Shown one piece after another: positions 35,832-43,688 of a stretch of DNA of 64,000 nucleotides. The first letter of the stretch is position 1. Every line of letters begins with the position of its first letter. Below the pieces are notes generated by a model. That model searched no databases and had not been told where the DNA came from. It worked only from the letters and a program-made list of their open reading frames with translations. Both the position numbers and the translations under genes were made by a program. The stretch comes from G965197405 sp965197405 (GTDB lineage Bacteria > Chloroflexota > Dehalococcoidia > Lucifugimonadales > JAGWBF01), in NCBI GenBank assembly GCA_965197405.1, contig OZ240206.1, positions 310,001 to 374,000 on the forward strand. The letters are read 5' to 3'.

Positions 35832-36298
35832 GCTCTTAACATGTAGTCCAAATAGGACTGGCTCTTCAGGGCAATCACGCGGAGTTGCTCATCAGTAACT
35901 CCAGTTCCTATCTTATGAAGGCGGCCATACAGGGCGTATAATTTCACCATCGCTGAAGTGTCTGCATCTACAAAGTCAATTAGCGGATCATAGCTTAAAC
36001 CCTTCAACACGTAACGAATCTTGGCGTACCGAGTAGGATTCCCATTGTCTAATAATCGTGGGTCATTTTGTTCCGAGATCCATTCTCCTAGTTGTTCGGT
36101 TGGTGCCAATTTACGTAGAAGATGATTCCAGAGCTCCCGTAAGGAAGTCAGCACATGCCTCGAGCGTTCAGGGTTGGAACCGTTTAGGGCTTCAACTGCA
36201 CCCTCGTACATAGTGACAAATTCAGGCCCTGCTCTTTCTAGCATGGCAACAAAGTTAGAGTGGTCTAGGCTATCGCTGGCTACAGGATGGATATCTAA

Positions 36299-37268
36299 GA
36301 GCCTATCCTAAAAACCGGTGAAACCCGCTGAGTAGTGAATGAGGAAGGAGGCAGAGGAGCGGCTAAACTTGGGGAATGACGAAAGCGAAAGAACCCAAGC
36401 CGCCTCGACCACCCCGCGCCGGCCCAGCCTCTCCGACCAACCCCACCACCGGCTCCTTCCAAGTATCCGACGAACTGTGGGAGGCACTGGCTCCACTCCT
36501 TCCCCAGCGGGTGAATACCCATCCCTTGGGCGGAGGCCGCCCCCGGGTCCCGGACCGGACCTGCGCCAACGGTATCTTCTACGTGCTTCGCACCGGTTGC
36601 CAGTGGAAGTCCTTGGATGCCACCGGCATTTGCTCCGGCTCCACCGCCCACCTGCGCTTTCAGGAATGGGCCGCCGCCGGGGTGTTCCTGGAGCTATGGC
36701 GGACCGGGCTGGAACGCTATGACGAATTGAAGGGTTTGGACTGGAGCTGGCTGAGCATGGACGGGGCCTTGACCAAATCCCCCTTGGGCGGGGGGAAAAA
36801 CCGGTCCCAACCCCACGGACCGGGGTAAGAGCGGGGTCAAACGCAGTCTCTTGACCGAAGCCGGGGGCATTCCGGTGGGGCTGGCAGTGGACGGGGCCAA
36901 CCGCCACGATATGAAGCTGGTGCGGGCCACGGTGGACAGCCTCCCCGTGCCACGCCCCGCGCCCAGCCCGGAGCATCCCCAGGGTCTGTGCTTGGACAAG
37001 GGCTACGACTTTGATGAGGTGCGCCGGACCGTGGACGAGTTTGGCTTCACGGCCCACATACGCAGCCGTGGGGAAGAGGCTCAGGCCATCAAGAAAGAGG
37101 CCGGCTTCAAAGCCCGGCGCTGGGTGGTGGAACGCACCCACAGCTGGATGAACCGCTTCCGGCGCATTTTGGTCCGCTGGGACAAGTCTCCCACCAACTA
37201 CATAGCCTTTCTTCATTTCGCCTGTGCCCTTATCGCTCTCAGAGCCGCCGGGTTATTAGGATAGGCTC
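36299..37268 (+). mobile_element. IS5-family (IS427-like) element, copy 3 of 4
   Basis: 970 bp with TAA on both sides (36296-36298, 37269-37271). Slippery run G6A5 as in copy 2. Inserted against the orientation of the host gene. Confidence 0.93.
36376..37264 (+). CDS. IS5-family transposase, two frames (copy 3)
   Basis: Identical arrangement to copies 1 and 2, with all three catalytic motifs present. Frame switch at GGGGGGAAAAA. Confidence 0.85.
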
Positions 37269-37991
37269 TAAGTCTAAGTCCTCCGTTTCCAGGCGACCGT
37301 CCGGTGGATGCAGCACATCTAGGACGTATCCTGTGGCAAACACCTCGCGAGTTGCACCAGGCAGTACGAACGTCGGAATTTTGACAATATCAGCACCGCT
37401 CCGAAGTGATTCAGCCAGATGGCGATAAGAAGTCGTGAAAGTGGCCATAGACCGCTGTACATCGGCCATTATCGATTGCTGTATGCTCAGGGCCTCTCCC
37501 AATGCACCGAAGTCGACGTAATCCCGGAATGCTTTTGCAGTGGCAAGATGGTGCGAGATGTCAGACGTTGTCAGCTTAGCAATGGTCGCCAATTGAGTGG
37601 ATTGTTCTGTAACATTCCTTAATTCCGACAGCCAAGAGTGGTGAGCCTTGTCAAATGTATCGGCCATCTGCTGACTCAACTCATGCAGGTGGCGAGTGAC
37701 TGAAAAGATGTCCTGTTGCCATGCAGTCTTGTTGACCAAGGATAGCGCTCGATTGACTTCAGCCCGTTGCCTTTGCATCTGGCGTATAGCATCGGCAACG
37801 CCGCTAGTGTTCAGTAAGTCGACCGCATCGGCTATTGTCGCCAACTGCGGACGCATCACGTCTAATGCCCTAAGGTAGCGTTGCAAGTCTCTTGTCACGG
37901 CTAACTCCTACTCTACGGTAATCGCGGAGGGCCTGAAGCCGGACTGGGTTCGAAATCTACAACCGAGCTTCTCACGTTAGTCCCTTATCAC

Positions 37992-38567
37992 CTAGTTCTG
38001 CCAGCCTCTTGAGCAATCGCCTCTGCGATTATCTGCAAACAGGGACAGGCTGTCGTCCGGCCACGGGGTCTGAGTTCTCCTCAGAAATGCCGCATGGATT
38101 CCTAGAAGGACTTTCTTGGAGAGTCCGTTCTTGGGCCAGTCATAGATAACAGCGAAAGGGTTATCGCCGTCGATATTGCGTGCCAGTCTGGGTGGAATCA
38201 GTCGAGGATTGCGGTCATCCGGCCTCTCCTGATAGTTACGATGTGTGGGCAGCAGCAGACCGAGCAGTCCACATCTTTGGTTGTTCCGCCTATGGATGAG
38301 GCTAGCCGAGATCTCCCAGTCCACGTGCTTACGCTGCCATGTACAAGGACTAATTAATACGATGGTCACCATAGCATCCGCTATGTGGTCGTCCCGGATT
38401 CTCCGGCGTATTTCGTCCAGCGGGAGATTCTCGTCGTGTATGTCTCCTGGGCTAACGGACTTGTCTATAGTCTTGCTGTCCAACGCCTGCACGAGGCGGT
38501 CCTTGTACTCCTGGTCGTCCGAGTGGTAGTAGCTGATGAAGACCTTGGGCGTGGGGACCTGGTTCAT
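37992..38567 (-). CDS. TIR-like (ThsB/DUF1863-type) protein
   Basis: 191 aa. N-terminal KVFISYYHSDDQEYKDRLVQAL is the first strand and helix of a TIR fold. MVTIVLISPCTWQRKHVDWEISASL carries the W-x-x-W-E motif whose Glu is catalytic in TIR NADases. It belongs to the MTH538 TIR-like group that includes Thoeris ThsB, which makes a cyclic nucleotide signal on phage infection. Its start overlaps the membrane-protein stop (ATGA), so translation is coupled. No ThsA-like SIR2 or macro-domain partner is visible. Confidence 0.85.
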   Translation of the reverse strand: MNQVPTPKVFISYYHSDDQEYKDRLVQALDSKTIDKSVSPGDIHDENLPLDEIRRRIRDDHIADAMVTIVLISPCTWQRKHVDWEISASLIHRRNNQRCGLLGLLLPTHRNYQERPDDRNPRLIPPRLARNIDGDNPFAVIYDWPKNGLSKKVLLGIHAAFLRRTQTPWPDDSLSLFADNRRGDCSRGWQN

Positions 38568-39031
38568 GGCATCGCCTCAGCCGGTGTGGCAGATGGAAGT
38601 ATGAGTTGCCAAGCTAGAACCACCGTGACCGCCACCAAGGGGTAGAAAAGCCATATCGAGACGGAGCCGAGGCATCGCCCCACTAGGAGTAAGCCCATCC
38701 CCGTCGGGGCTACTCGGTAAACGTCGCTGGGCTCCAGCTCGTCCTGGTGGAGCTTCTTAACGAAGGCGTTCTGAGCTTTGATGAACGAGCGCTCCAGCGC
38801 CAGGTAGTAAGAGTCTAGGACGCCGAATAGAAGCGTTGGAGCCAGCGCCAGCAGCGCGTGCTGCGGCTCCCCGGTCCGGGCCACTAGCACTAGGACAGCG
38901 GCCACAAGAGTCACGCACCACACCTTGCAGGAGCGGCTGTTCTCCGCCATCCGATTTATCACTCCCTGCATCATGGCCAGGTGTGCTTGGACCGCGGAGG
39001 GGTCGGAGTTCAGGGGTTGGTTATCAACCAT
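38564..39031 (-). CDS. membrane protein between two TIR-like genes
   Basis: 155 aa. A helical start, MMQGVINRMAENSRSCKVW, is followed by TM segments at about 37-52 (VTLVAAVLVLVA), 60-80 (LLALAPTLLFGVLDSYYLAL) and 115-145 (MGLLLVGRCLG, SIWLFYPLVAVTVVLAW). The motif VINRMAxNS with a following TM pair and LDSYYLALER matches, from memory, a membrane family often found beside DUF1863 TIR proteins. A membrane effector triggered by TIR signalling is a reasonable inference. It lies 70 nt after the upstream TIR gene. Confidence 0.75.
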   Translation of the reverse strand: MVDNQPLNSDPSAVQAHLAMMQGVINRMAENSRSCKVWCVTLVAAVLVLVARTGEPQHALLALAPTLLFGVLDSYYLALERSFIKAQNAFVKKLHQDELEPSDVYRVAPTGMGLLLVGRCLGSVSIWLFYPLVAVTVVLAWQLILPSATPAEAMP

Positions 39032-39101
39032 AGTGATTTCCTTGCTCAGTACCTGGCTCGAATACGGATGGCCTCTTCAATCCAATCTGAGATGTTGTTC
39101 T

Positions 39102-39539
39102 TTATATAGGCATAGGTATCGGTGCTAGCGTGGTAGGGGAGTCGTAGGCTCTAACGATGCTAGAGAAGTTCCCGTCGCCGAATTTGAAGTCGGCGAAAGG
39201 ATTCTGTCCTTTTACTGACTGCTTTCCGAGGCGGTCTTGGAGCTTGTAAATATAGATGCCAAGCAGCCCCTTTCCATCCTTCCAAGCCTTCTCGATCTCG
39301 TATTTGATCCACTTACGACCTGCCGTTTGGCTCCCTATGAGGACGATAGCGCAGGATTTGCCGGACATCTGGCCGTCAATCCACTTTCGGATTGCAGCAT
39401 CGCCGCCGCGTGTGACAGATTCCCAATCATTGTCCGAAGCAGGCGCGTTACCCTCTACCGTACCCATGTTTCTAACTTGGGCCGCGCGCCAATTGTCGGG
39501 CTTGTAATGGAAGCTATAGAAGACTCGCCTCGTTACCAT
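39102..39539 (-). CDS. TIR-like (ThsB/DUF1863-type) protein
   Basis: 145 aa. RRVFYSFHYKPDNWRAAQVRNMG, then the D-x-x-WE segment DNDWESVTRGGDAAIRKWID, and CAIVLIGSQTAGRKWIKYEI with the Glu of the TIR active site, then GKGLLGIYIYKLQD. This is a close fit to the ThsB type of TIR proteins. Only 1 nt overlaps the abiEii stop (TGATG), so it is coupled to the toxin gene. It differs strongly from the second TIR protein, so the two are not a recent duplication. Confidence 0.88.
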   Translation of the reverse strand: MVTRRVFYSFHYKPDNWRAAQVRNMGTVEGNAPASDNDWESVTRGGDAAIRKWIDGQMSGKSCAIVLIGSQTAGRKWIKYEIEKAWKDGKGLLGIYIYKLQDRLGKQSVKGQNPFADFKFGDGNFSSIVRAYDSPTTLAPIPMPI

Positions 39540-40483
39540 CAGTCGTCATCTCCTCTGTCTCCGGTAGAGTGAATTTGCCAGGGTCCTCCGGCAGGCCAGT
39601 ACACGTTAAAGGTCTCACCTGCGAGAACGCCGTCTCGCACAGGTCCCAGAAAAGCCTGAATCCGTTCGCCAATCGCTTCGAAGGCGCTCGGTGGAGAGGT
39701 CAGTAACCCACCCTGGCGTCTGTAGGCCAACCAATAGTCCTGAATCTCCGAGTTCGAATAGAACGCTGGCGTAAGAGCCTCGGGCATCTCGGCGAGAAAG
39801 TTGGTGCCACGCCGTTCGAAGCAGCGGGCGACCGACTCTTGCAACTCAGCGCCGTCAAAGGCGAAGGTTTCGGACAACGCCCAGATATCGTAGAAGTCTT
39901 TCATACGACTGTTTCTAGCGCCCAACTGCACCATGGTCTCAAACTTCTCGGCGATGGTGGTCACCTGAGGGTAGGTGTGAAGAACGGGGACTGGAACACC
40001 GTCTATGAGGGTAGGCAATCGGGCCTCTATCGGACCCGGCACTACTACGTCGCCAAAGCCAAAGTCCACCTGTAGAGATATGCGAGCTGTACCAAGAAGA
40101 GCGCGCAGATTGGCCCGTTGGCCGCCGTATCTCTGGTTGTCCCGGATCGGAACTACCTGGAGAGTTTCGACATCGAAAAGCAGCCCGTCGTCAGGACATG
40201 AGACGTTGCAGATAGTTGCCATCACGTCTCGAACAGCCCTTTCATCGCTTTCCCCGTAGGTCAGCAGGTCAATGTCACGCGTAGCCCGATAGGGTTCTTC
40301 CATCCACAAAGCCAAAAGGCTCGCCCCCTTCAAGATGCACCTTTCCCTTACTGAAGACTCCCCCAAGCGGTAGAGGAACCGCTCACAGGCGTAGCGGACA
40401 AGGAACAACTCAAACTCAGCCCCAGTGCTTCTCGCTTTGTTGAGCAGACGTGCCCTGATTGAAGCCGCGACGTTGGTTGTCAT
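39539..40483 (-). CDS. abiEii: AbiEii-type nucleotidyltransferase toxin
   Basis: 314 aa. Nucleotidyltransferase core: LKGASLLALWMEEPYRATRDIDLL (G-S-x-L and D-x-D metal residues), RANLRALLGTARISLQVDFGFGD with the third acidic site, and the helical KFETMVQLGARNSRMKDFYDIW segment. AbiEii toxins (MenT-like) block growth by modifying tRNA or binding GTP; the partner AbiEi represses the operon. It overlaps abiEi by 4 nt and the TIR gene by 1 nt. Confidence 0.92.
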   Translation of the reverse strand: MTTNVAASIRARLLNKARSTGAEFELFLVRYACERFLYRLGESSVRERCILKGASLLALWMEEPYRATRDIDLLTYGESDERAVRDVMATICNVSCPDDGLLFDVETLQVVPIRDNQRYGGQRANLRALLGTARISLQVDFGFGDVVVPGPIEARLPTLIDGVPVPVLHTYPQVTTIAEKFETMVQLGARNSRMKDFYDIWALSETFAFDGAELQESVARCFERRGTNFLAEMPEALTPAFYSNSEIQDYWLAYRRQGGLLTSPPSAFEAIGERIQAFLGPVRDGVLAGETFNVYWPAGGPWQIHSTGDRGDDD

Positions 40484-41082
40484 AGCACGCCGGCCTCCAG
40501 GATAGAACTCAGGCGGCGTGAGGGCAGGACCTCAAGTGTCCGTGTCAGGGCGGCCGTGGTTACCTTTCGATCTCGGAGCCCTTCTTGCAGAGCTTCTAGG
40601 GCTGCCTCCCGCCCTATGAGGCGCTGAAATCGGAAGCAGTCGACTATCGTGCGTGCGGGAGAGGTGATGCGAGCGGGCACATCCTCGAACTTGGTTTCTT
40701 GGACGCCGTAAGTCCAGGCCGCGCTGCTGAACCGGAGTAGGCGAACGCTTGCGTCTTCCAGCGCAGGAGGCCTCGCCTTGTGCGGAATGGCGATCCATAC
40801 TTGGCGTGGGAGCTGGGTGCCAATCCCGTGCACTTGGAGGGCCGATAGGAGGCAAACGATGGAGTTAGGGACCCGGGCGCAGACGGAGGCTATCGAATAG
40901 CGTTCCGTTGGTTCGGCGTCGGCAAGCCGGTAGAGACCCCAGCCAACGCGCTCAACCTCTTCATCCGCCTCAAGCTGTCGAAGCCTATGGTAGGGTATCC
41001 CTAGCTGCTCCAGCTGGCTTGGACGAAAGAAGTTGCCTATGCCGGCCTTTTGAAGGATGTCCTCATTGAATTCGACGATCAT
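40480..41082 (-). CDS. abiEi: AbiEi-type antitoxin and transcriptional regulator
   Basis: 200 aa. N-terminal winged helix: FFRPSQLEQLGIPYHRLRQLEADEEVERVGWGLYRL. The C-terminal antitoxin domain has SIVCLLSALQVHGI, WIAIPHKARPP and ARTIVDCFRFQRLIG. The ATG at 41082 is preferred to one 69 nt upstream because the helix-turn-helix starts right after it. It probably represses its own operon through the repeated sites at 41116-41192. Confidence 0.9.
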   Translation of the reverse strand: MIVEFNEDILQKAGIGNFFRPSQLEQLGIPYHRLRQLEADEEVERVGWGLYRLADAEPTERYSIASVCARVPNSIVCLLSALQVHGIGTQLPRQVWIAIPHKARPPALEDASVRLLRFSSAAWTYGVQETKFEDVPARITSPARTIVDCFRFQRLIGREAALEALQEGLRDRKVTTAALTRTLEVLPSRRLSSILEAGVL

Positions 41083-41115
41083 TGCTATCAGTCCTATCGG
41101 CACTAGGATTGCATG

Positions 41116-41192
41116 TGCCGACATTTTACAAGACTGGAGCGCTGATGTCAATTTATGTCGGCATAGTGATACAACTTGCCGACGTTTTATAA
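41116..41192. promoter_or_regulatory. operator-like repeats of AbiEi
   Basis: TGCCGAC occurs three times: at 41116 (TGCCGACATTTTACAA), inverted at 41157-41163, and at 41177 (TGCCGACGTTTTATAA). The first touches the -10 element and the inverted copy lies just upstream of -35, so binding at both would bracket the promoter. Known AbiEi proteins repress by binding inverted repeats at this position. Confidence 0.7.
41123..41151 (-). promoter_or_regulatory. sigma-70-type promoter of the abiE-TIR operon
   Basis: On the minus strand, TTGACA (41151-41146), a 17-base spacer and TAAAAT (41128-41123). It lies about 40 nt before the abiEi start codon and directly beside the operator-like repeats. Confidence 0.75.
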
Positions 41193-41206
41193 TAAGGAGG
41201 CGGGTA

Positions 41207-43321
41207 TCACTGAATAGGCGTTGAGGCCGTGACCTCGCGCAGCATCCTAATGATGTCCGCTTCGATGCCCTGGATGTCGGCCTCTATGTCCTCGAGCGAA
41301 CGGGGAGGAGAGTATCGGTAGAAGTACCGGTTGAAGTTGATTTCGTAGCCGACGATGCCAACCTTGCCGTCCTTGGCATCGCACTTGGATTCATCTATCC
41401 AAGCGTCCGGGAGGTGGGGACTGACCTCTCGTTCGAAAAAGGCGTCCACGTCTTCTGCTAGGGGCACCCGCTCAGTGTCCCTCAGCTCAGGGTCCGGTTC
41501 AGGTTTGTCGTCTCGGGTCCGGCAGATAGTCGCCGCCTCATCCCGTTCAGCAAGAGCGTTGAGAACCGCCCTTCGCGCTGGTGCCGGCAGCTTCAGTCCA
41601 GCCTTCTTTATGGCAGCATCTAGGATTCCCTCGAACACCTTTCTGTCGGTCACTATGGTCTTGGGCAGGCTATTCAGCAGGTCGAGAAGCGACTTCCGGA
41701 GTCTAAGGCCCTGGGCCTCCTCTTGAGCTGCCACATAGCCACGCTTCCGCGAGGTGGCTAGAGCTTGAAACCCCTTCTCGTCTTCTAGCCGTCCGATACG
41801 TTCCGGGCTTGCCTGGAAATTGAGGCGAAGTGGCCGCTCCACAGTGATTTTACGAAAACCAAAGTGCGCTGTGGGAAAGATACGGCTTACTACCATTTCT
41901 TCTTGATTGCCGTCCATGCGAGTATCGCCAGCCTGACAATCGTTCAGGATTTTGAGGATGTCACGTGCCTTGTCCGGTGGTATCTGACGCCGCTTGTCTC
42001 CAAGGCTCCGGGCCATCGGTACCCAGAACGTAGAGGCGTCGATGAGTTGCGCCTTCCCTTTACGTTCCGGGGCCTTGCGGTTGGTGAGGAGCCAGACGTA
42101 GGTGGAAATGCCGGTGTTGTAGAAGAGCTGCTCTGGCAGGGCTATCAGCGCCTCCAGCAAGTCGTTCTCGAAGATGTAGCGACGTATCTCGCTCTCGCCG
42201 CTGCCCGCGTCGCCGGTGAACATGGGGGAGCCGTTCATAATGATGGCAATGCGAGAGCCCCCCTCATTCGGTGCTTTGGCACGGGCGATCATGTGCAGTA
42301 GGAACAGGAGTTGTCCGTCACTGATGCGCGGAAGCCCTGGGCTGAACCTGCCTGTGTTGCCCCGTCCGTGCTCAGCGCGGACTGCGCTCTCGTCTCGCTT
42401 CCAGTCTTTGCCGTAGGGCGGATTCGCTATGAGGTAGTCGAAAGTGCTGGTCGCGTGTCGGTCGTTGGAGAGCGTGGTGCCGAAGACAACGTTATCGGCG
42501 TCCTTACCCGTGGGGTCCTTCATAAACAGGTCAGACTTAGAGACCGCCCAGGTCTCCGGATTTACCTCCTGCCCATAGAGGTGGATCTCGGCCAGGGGAT
42601 TGCCGGGTCCACTCAAGAGGCTGCCGTTCTCCCTGTGGCCGATGGTAATATGCTCTTTGGCTATGGTCAGCATCCCACCCGAGCCGCAGCACGGGTCATA
42701 GACAGTGCGAACCACACCCTCTCCATTGATGTTGCTCTCGTCGCCGGCGAGCATAAGATCGACCATCAGGTGGACCACGTCACGAGGAGTGAAGTGCTCA
42801 CCAGGGTTCTCGTTCAACGCTTCATTGAATCTGCGGATCAGCTCCTCGAAGATAGTTCCCATGGTAGCGTTGTCGATAGTGTCCGGGTGAAGGTCAACGC
42901 TCCCGAATCGCTCCAGCACCTGAAACAGAAGACCCGACTCATCGAGTTTGCTGATGGTGTTGTCGAAATCGAACCTCTCCAAGACCTCCCTCATATTCTG
43001 GCTAAAGCCTGCGATGTAGTTCCTGAGGTTTGCAGCTACGTTAGGTGCGTCGGCTAACAGCCTATCAAAGTCGTAGCGGGAGGTGTTGTAGAACTCAAAC
43101 CCTGAGGTGTCACAGAGTTGCCTACGGAGATTCTCAAGACCCCGGCCTCTCAATTCAGCTTGTCGCTGAAGTACGTTTTCCTTTGTGGGTGCCAGCACGC
43201 AGTCAAGCCGACGTAGCACGGTCAAGGGCAGGATGATGTCCTGGTATTTGCCTCTCTTGAAGGTGTCCCGGATAAGGTCAGCAACTCCCCATATGAAACT
43301 AACTATCTGGCCGTAATTCAT
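41207..43321 (-). CDS. hsdM: type I restriction methyltransferase subunit HsdM
   Basis: 704-aa N6-adenine methyltransferase. N-terminal HsdM domain: FIWGVADLIRDTFKRGKYQDIILPLTVLRRLDC. SAM site: VYDPCCGSGGMLTIAKEH. Catalytic NPPYGKDWKRD. HFTPRDVVHLMVDLML is the usual linker. The C-terminal coiled coil contacts HsdS. The hsdS and hsdR genes follow only after 5.4 kb of inserted defence genes, an unusual separation. Confidence 0.95.
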   Translation of the reverse strand: MNYGQIVSFIWGVADLIRDTFKRGKYQDIILPLTVLRRLDCVLAPTKENVLQRQAELRGRGLENLRRQLCDTSGFEFYNTSRYDFDRLLADAPNVAANLRNYIAGFSQNMREVLERFDFDNTISKLDESGLLFQVLERFGSVDLHPDTIDNATMGTIFEELIRRFNEALNENPGEHFTPRDVVHLMVDLMLAGDESNINGEGVVRTVYDPCCGSGGMLTIAKEHITIGHRENGSLLSGPGNPLAEIHLYGQEVNPETWAVSKSDLFMKDPTGKDADNVVFGTTLSNDRHATSTFDYLIANPPYGKDWKRDESAVRAEHGRGNTGRFSPGLPRISDGQLLFLLHMIARAKAPNEGGSRIAIIMNGSPMFTGDAGSGESEIRRYIFENDLLEALIALPEQLFYNTGISTYVWLLTNRKAPERKGKAQLIDASTFWVPMARSLGDKRRQIPPDKARDILKILNDCQAGDTRMDGNQEEMVVSRIFPTAHFGFRKITVERPLRLNFQASPERIGRLEDEKGFQALATSRKRGYVAAQEEAQGLRLRKSLLDLLNSLPKTIVTDRKVFEGILDAAIKKAGLKLPAPARRAVLNALAERDEAATICRTRDDKPEPDPELRDTERVPLAEDVDAFFEREVSPHLPDAWIDESKCDAKDGKVGIVGYEINFNRYFYRYSPPRSLEDIEADIQGIEADIIRMLREVTASTPIQ

Positions 43322-43688
43322 GGCTTCGCTACTCTTCCCTCTTCAGGCACACAAACCAGCCGAGTCATCAGAGTGAGGTATCCTCTGGTATTGCTTTGGT
43401 TTGCAAATGCACTTCAACCTGTCGCTTCCCATAGTAGGCGAAAGTCTCGGAGAAGCGCAATAGAGAAATAGTATGCCCACCTCGTATTCTAGCTGGCGCT
43501 CCCAATAGCGGCTTCGGCTTCCGCCCTGTCCATCTCGAACCCGGCTCCGCGGTACCCTTCTCGCAGCCTAGCCGACCCAGGCCCCCTACCACAAGACTGG
43601 GTTCTATACAAGGGCTTGCAGGGCATTACATGCGAGCAATTTATCGTTCACAATGAGATGTTGGGCCATCGCCGAATGGAGCAGTTGA
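43322..43688. other. intergenic region between divergent hsdM and the replication-relaxation-like gene
   Basis: About 370 bp with no convincing gene. It must hold divergent promoters; no clear consensus pair is seen. Confidence 0.4.

Larger units (their letters stand above)
35810..37898 (-). pseudogene. defence-island gene of about 373 aa split by IS5 copy 3
   Basis: The N-terminal part (37898 to 37269) is helical and rich in coiled coil (QRYLRALDVMRPQLATIADAV, DVQRSMATFTTSYRHLAESL) and breaks at ETEDLD. The C-terminal part (36298-35810) starts LDIHPVASDSLDHSNFVAML and has RHVLTSLRELWNHLLRKLAP, NPTRYAKIRYVLKGLSYDP and QSYLDYML. Removing the IS and one TAA joins them in frame. The C-terminal domain resembles what I remember as a predicted pPIWI-associating nuclease domain; low certainty. 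It lies between the TIR operon and hsdS. Confidence 0.75.

Noticed and set aside
37992..39539. Classical Thoeris system
   Set aside because: ThsB-like TIR proteins are present, but no ThsA with SIR2, SLOG or macro domain is found; the membrane protein would have to be the effector.
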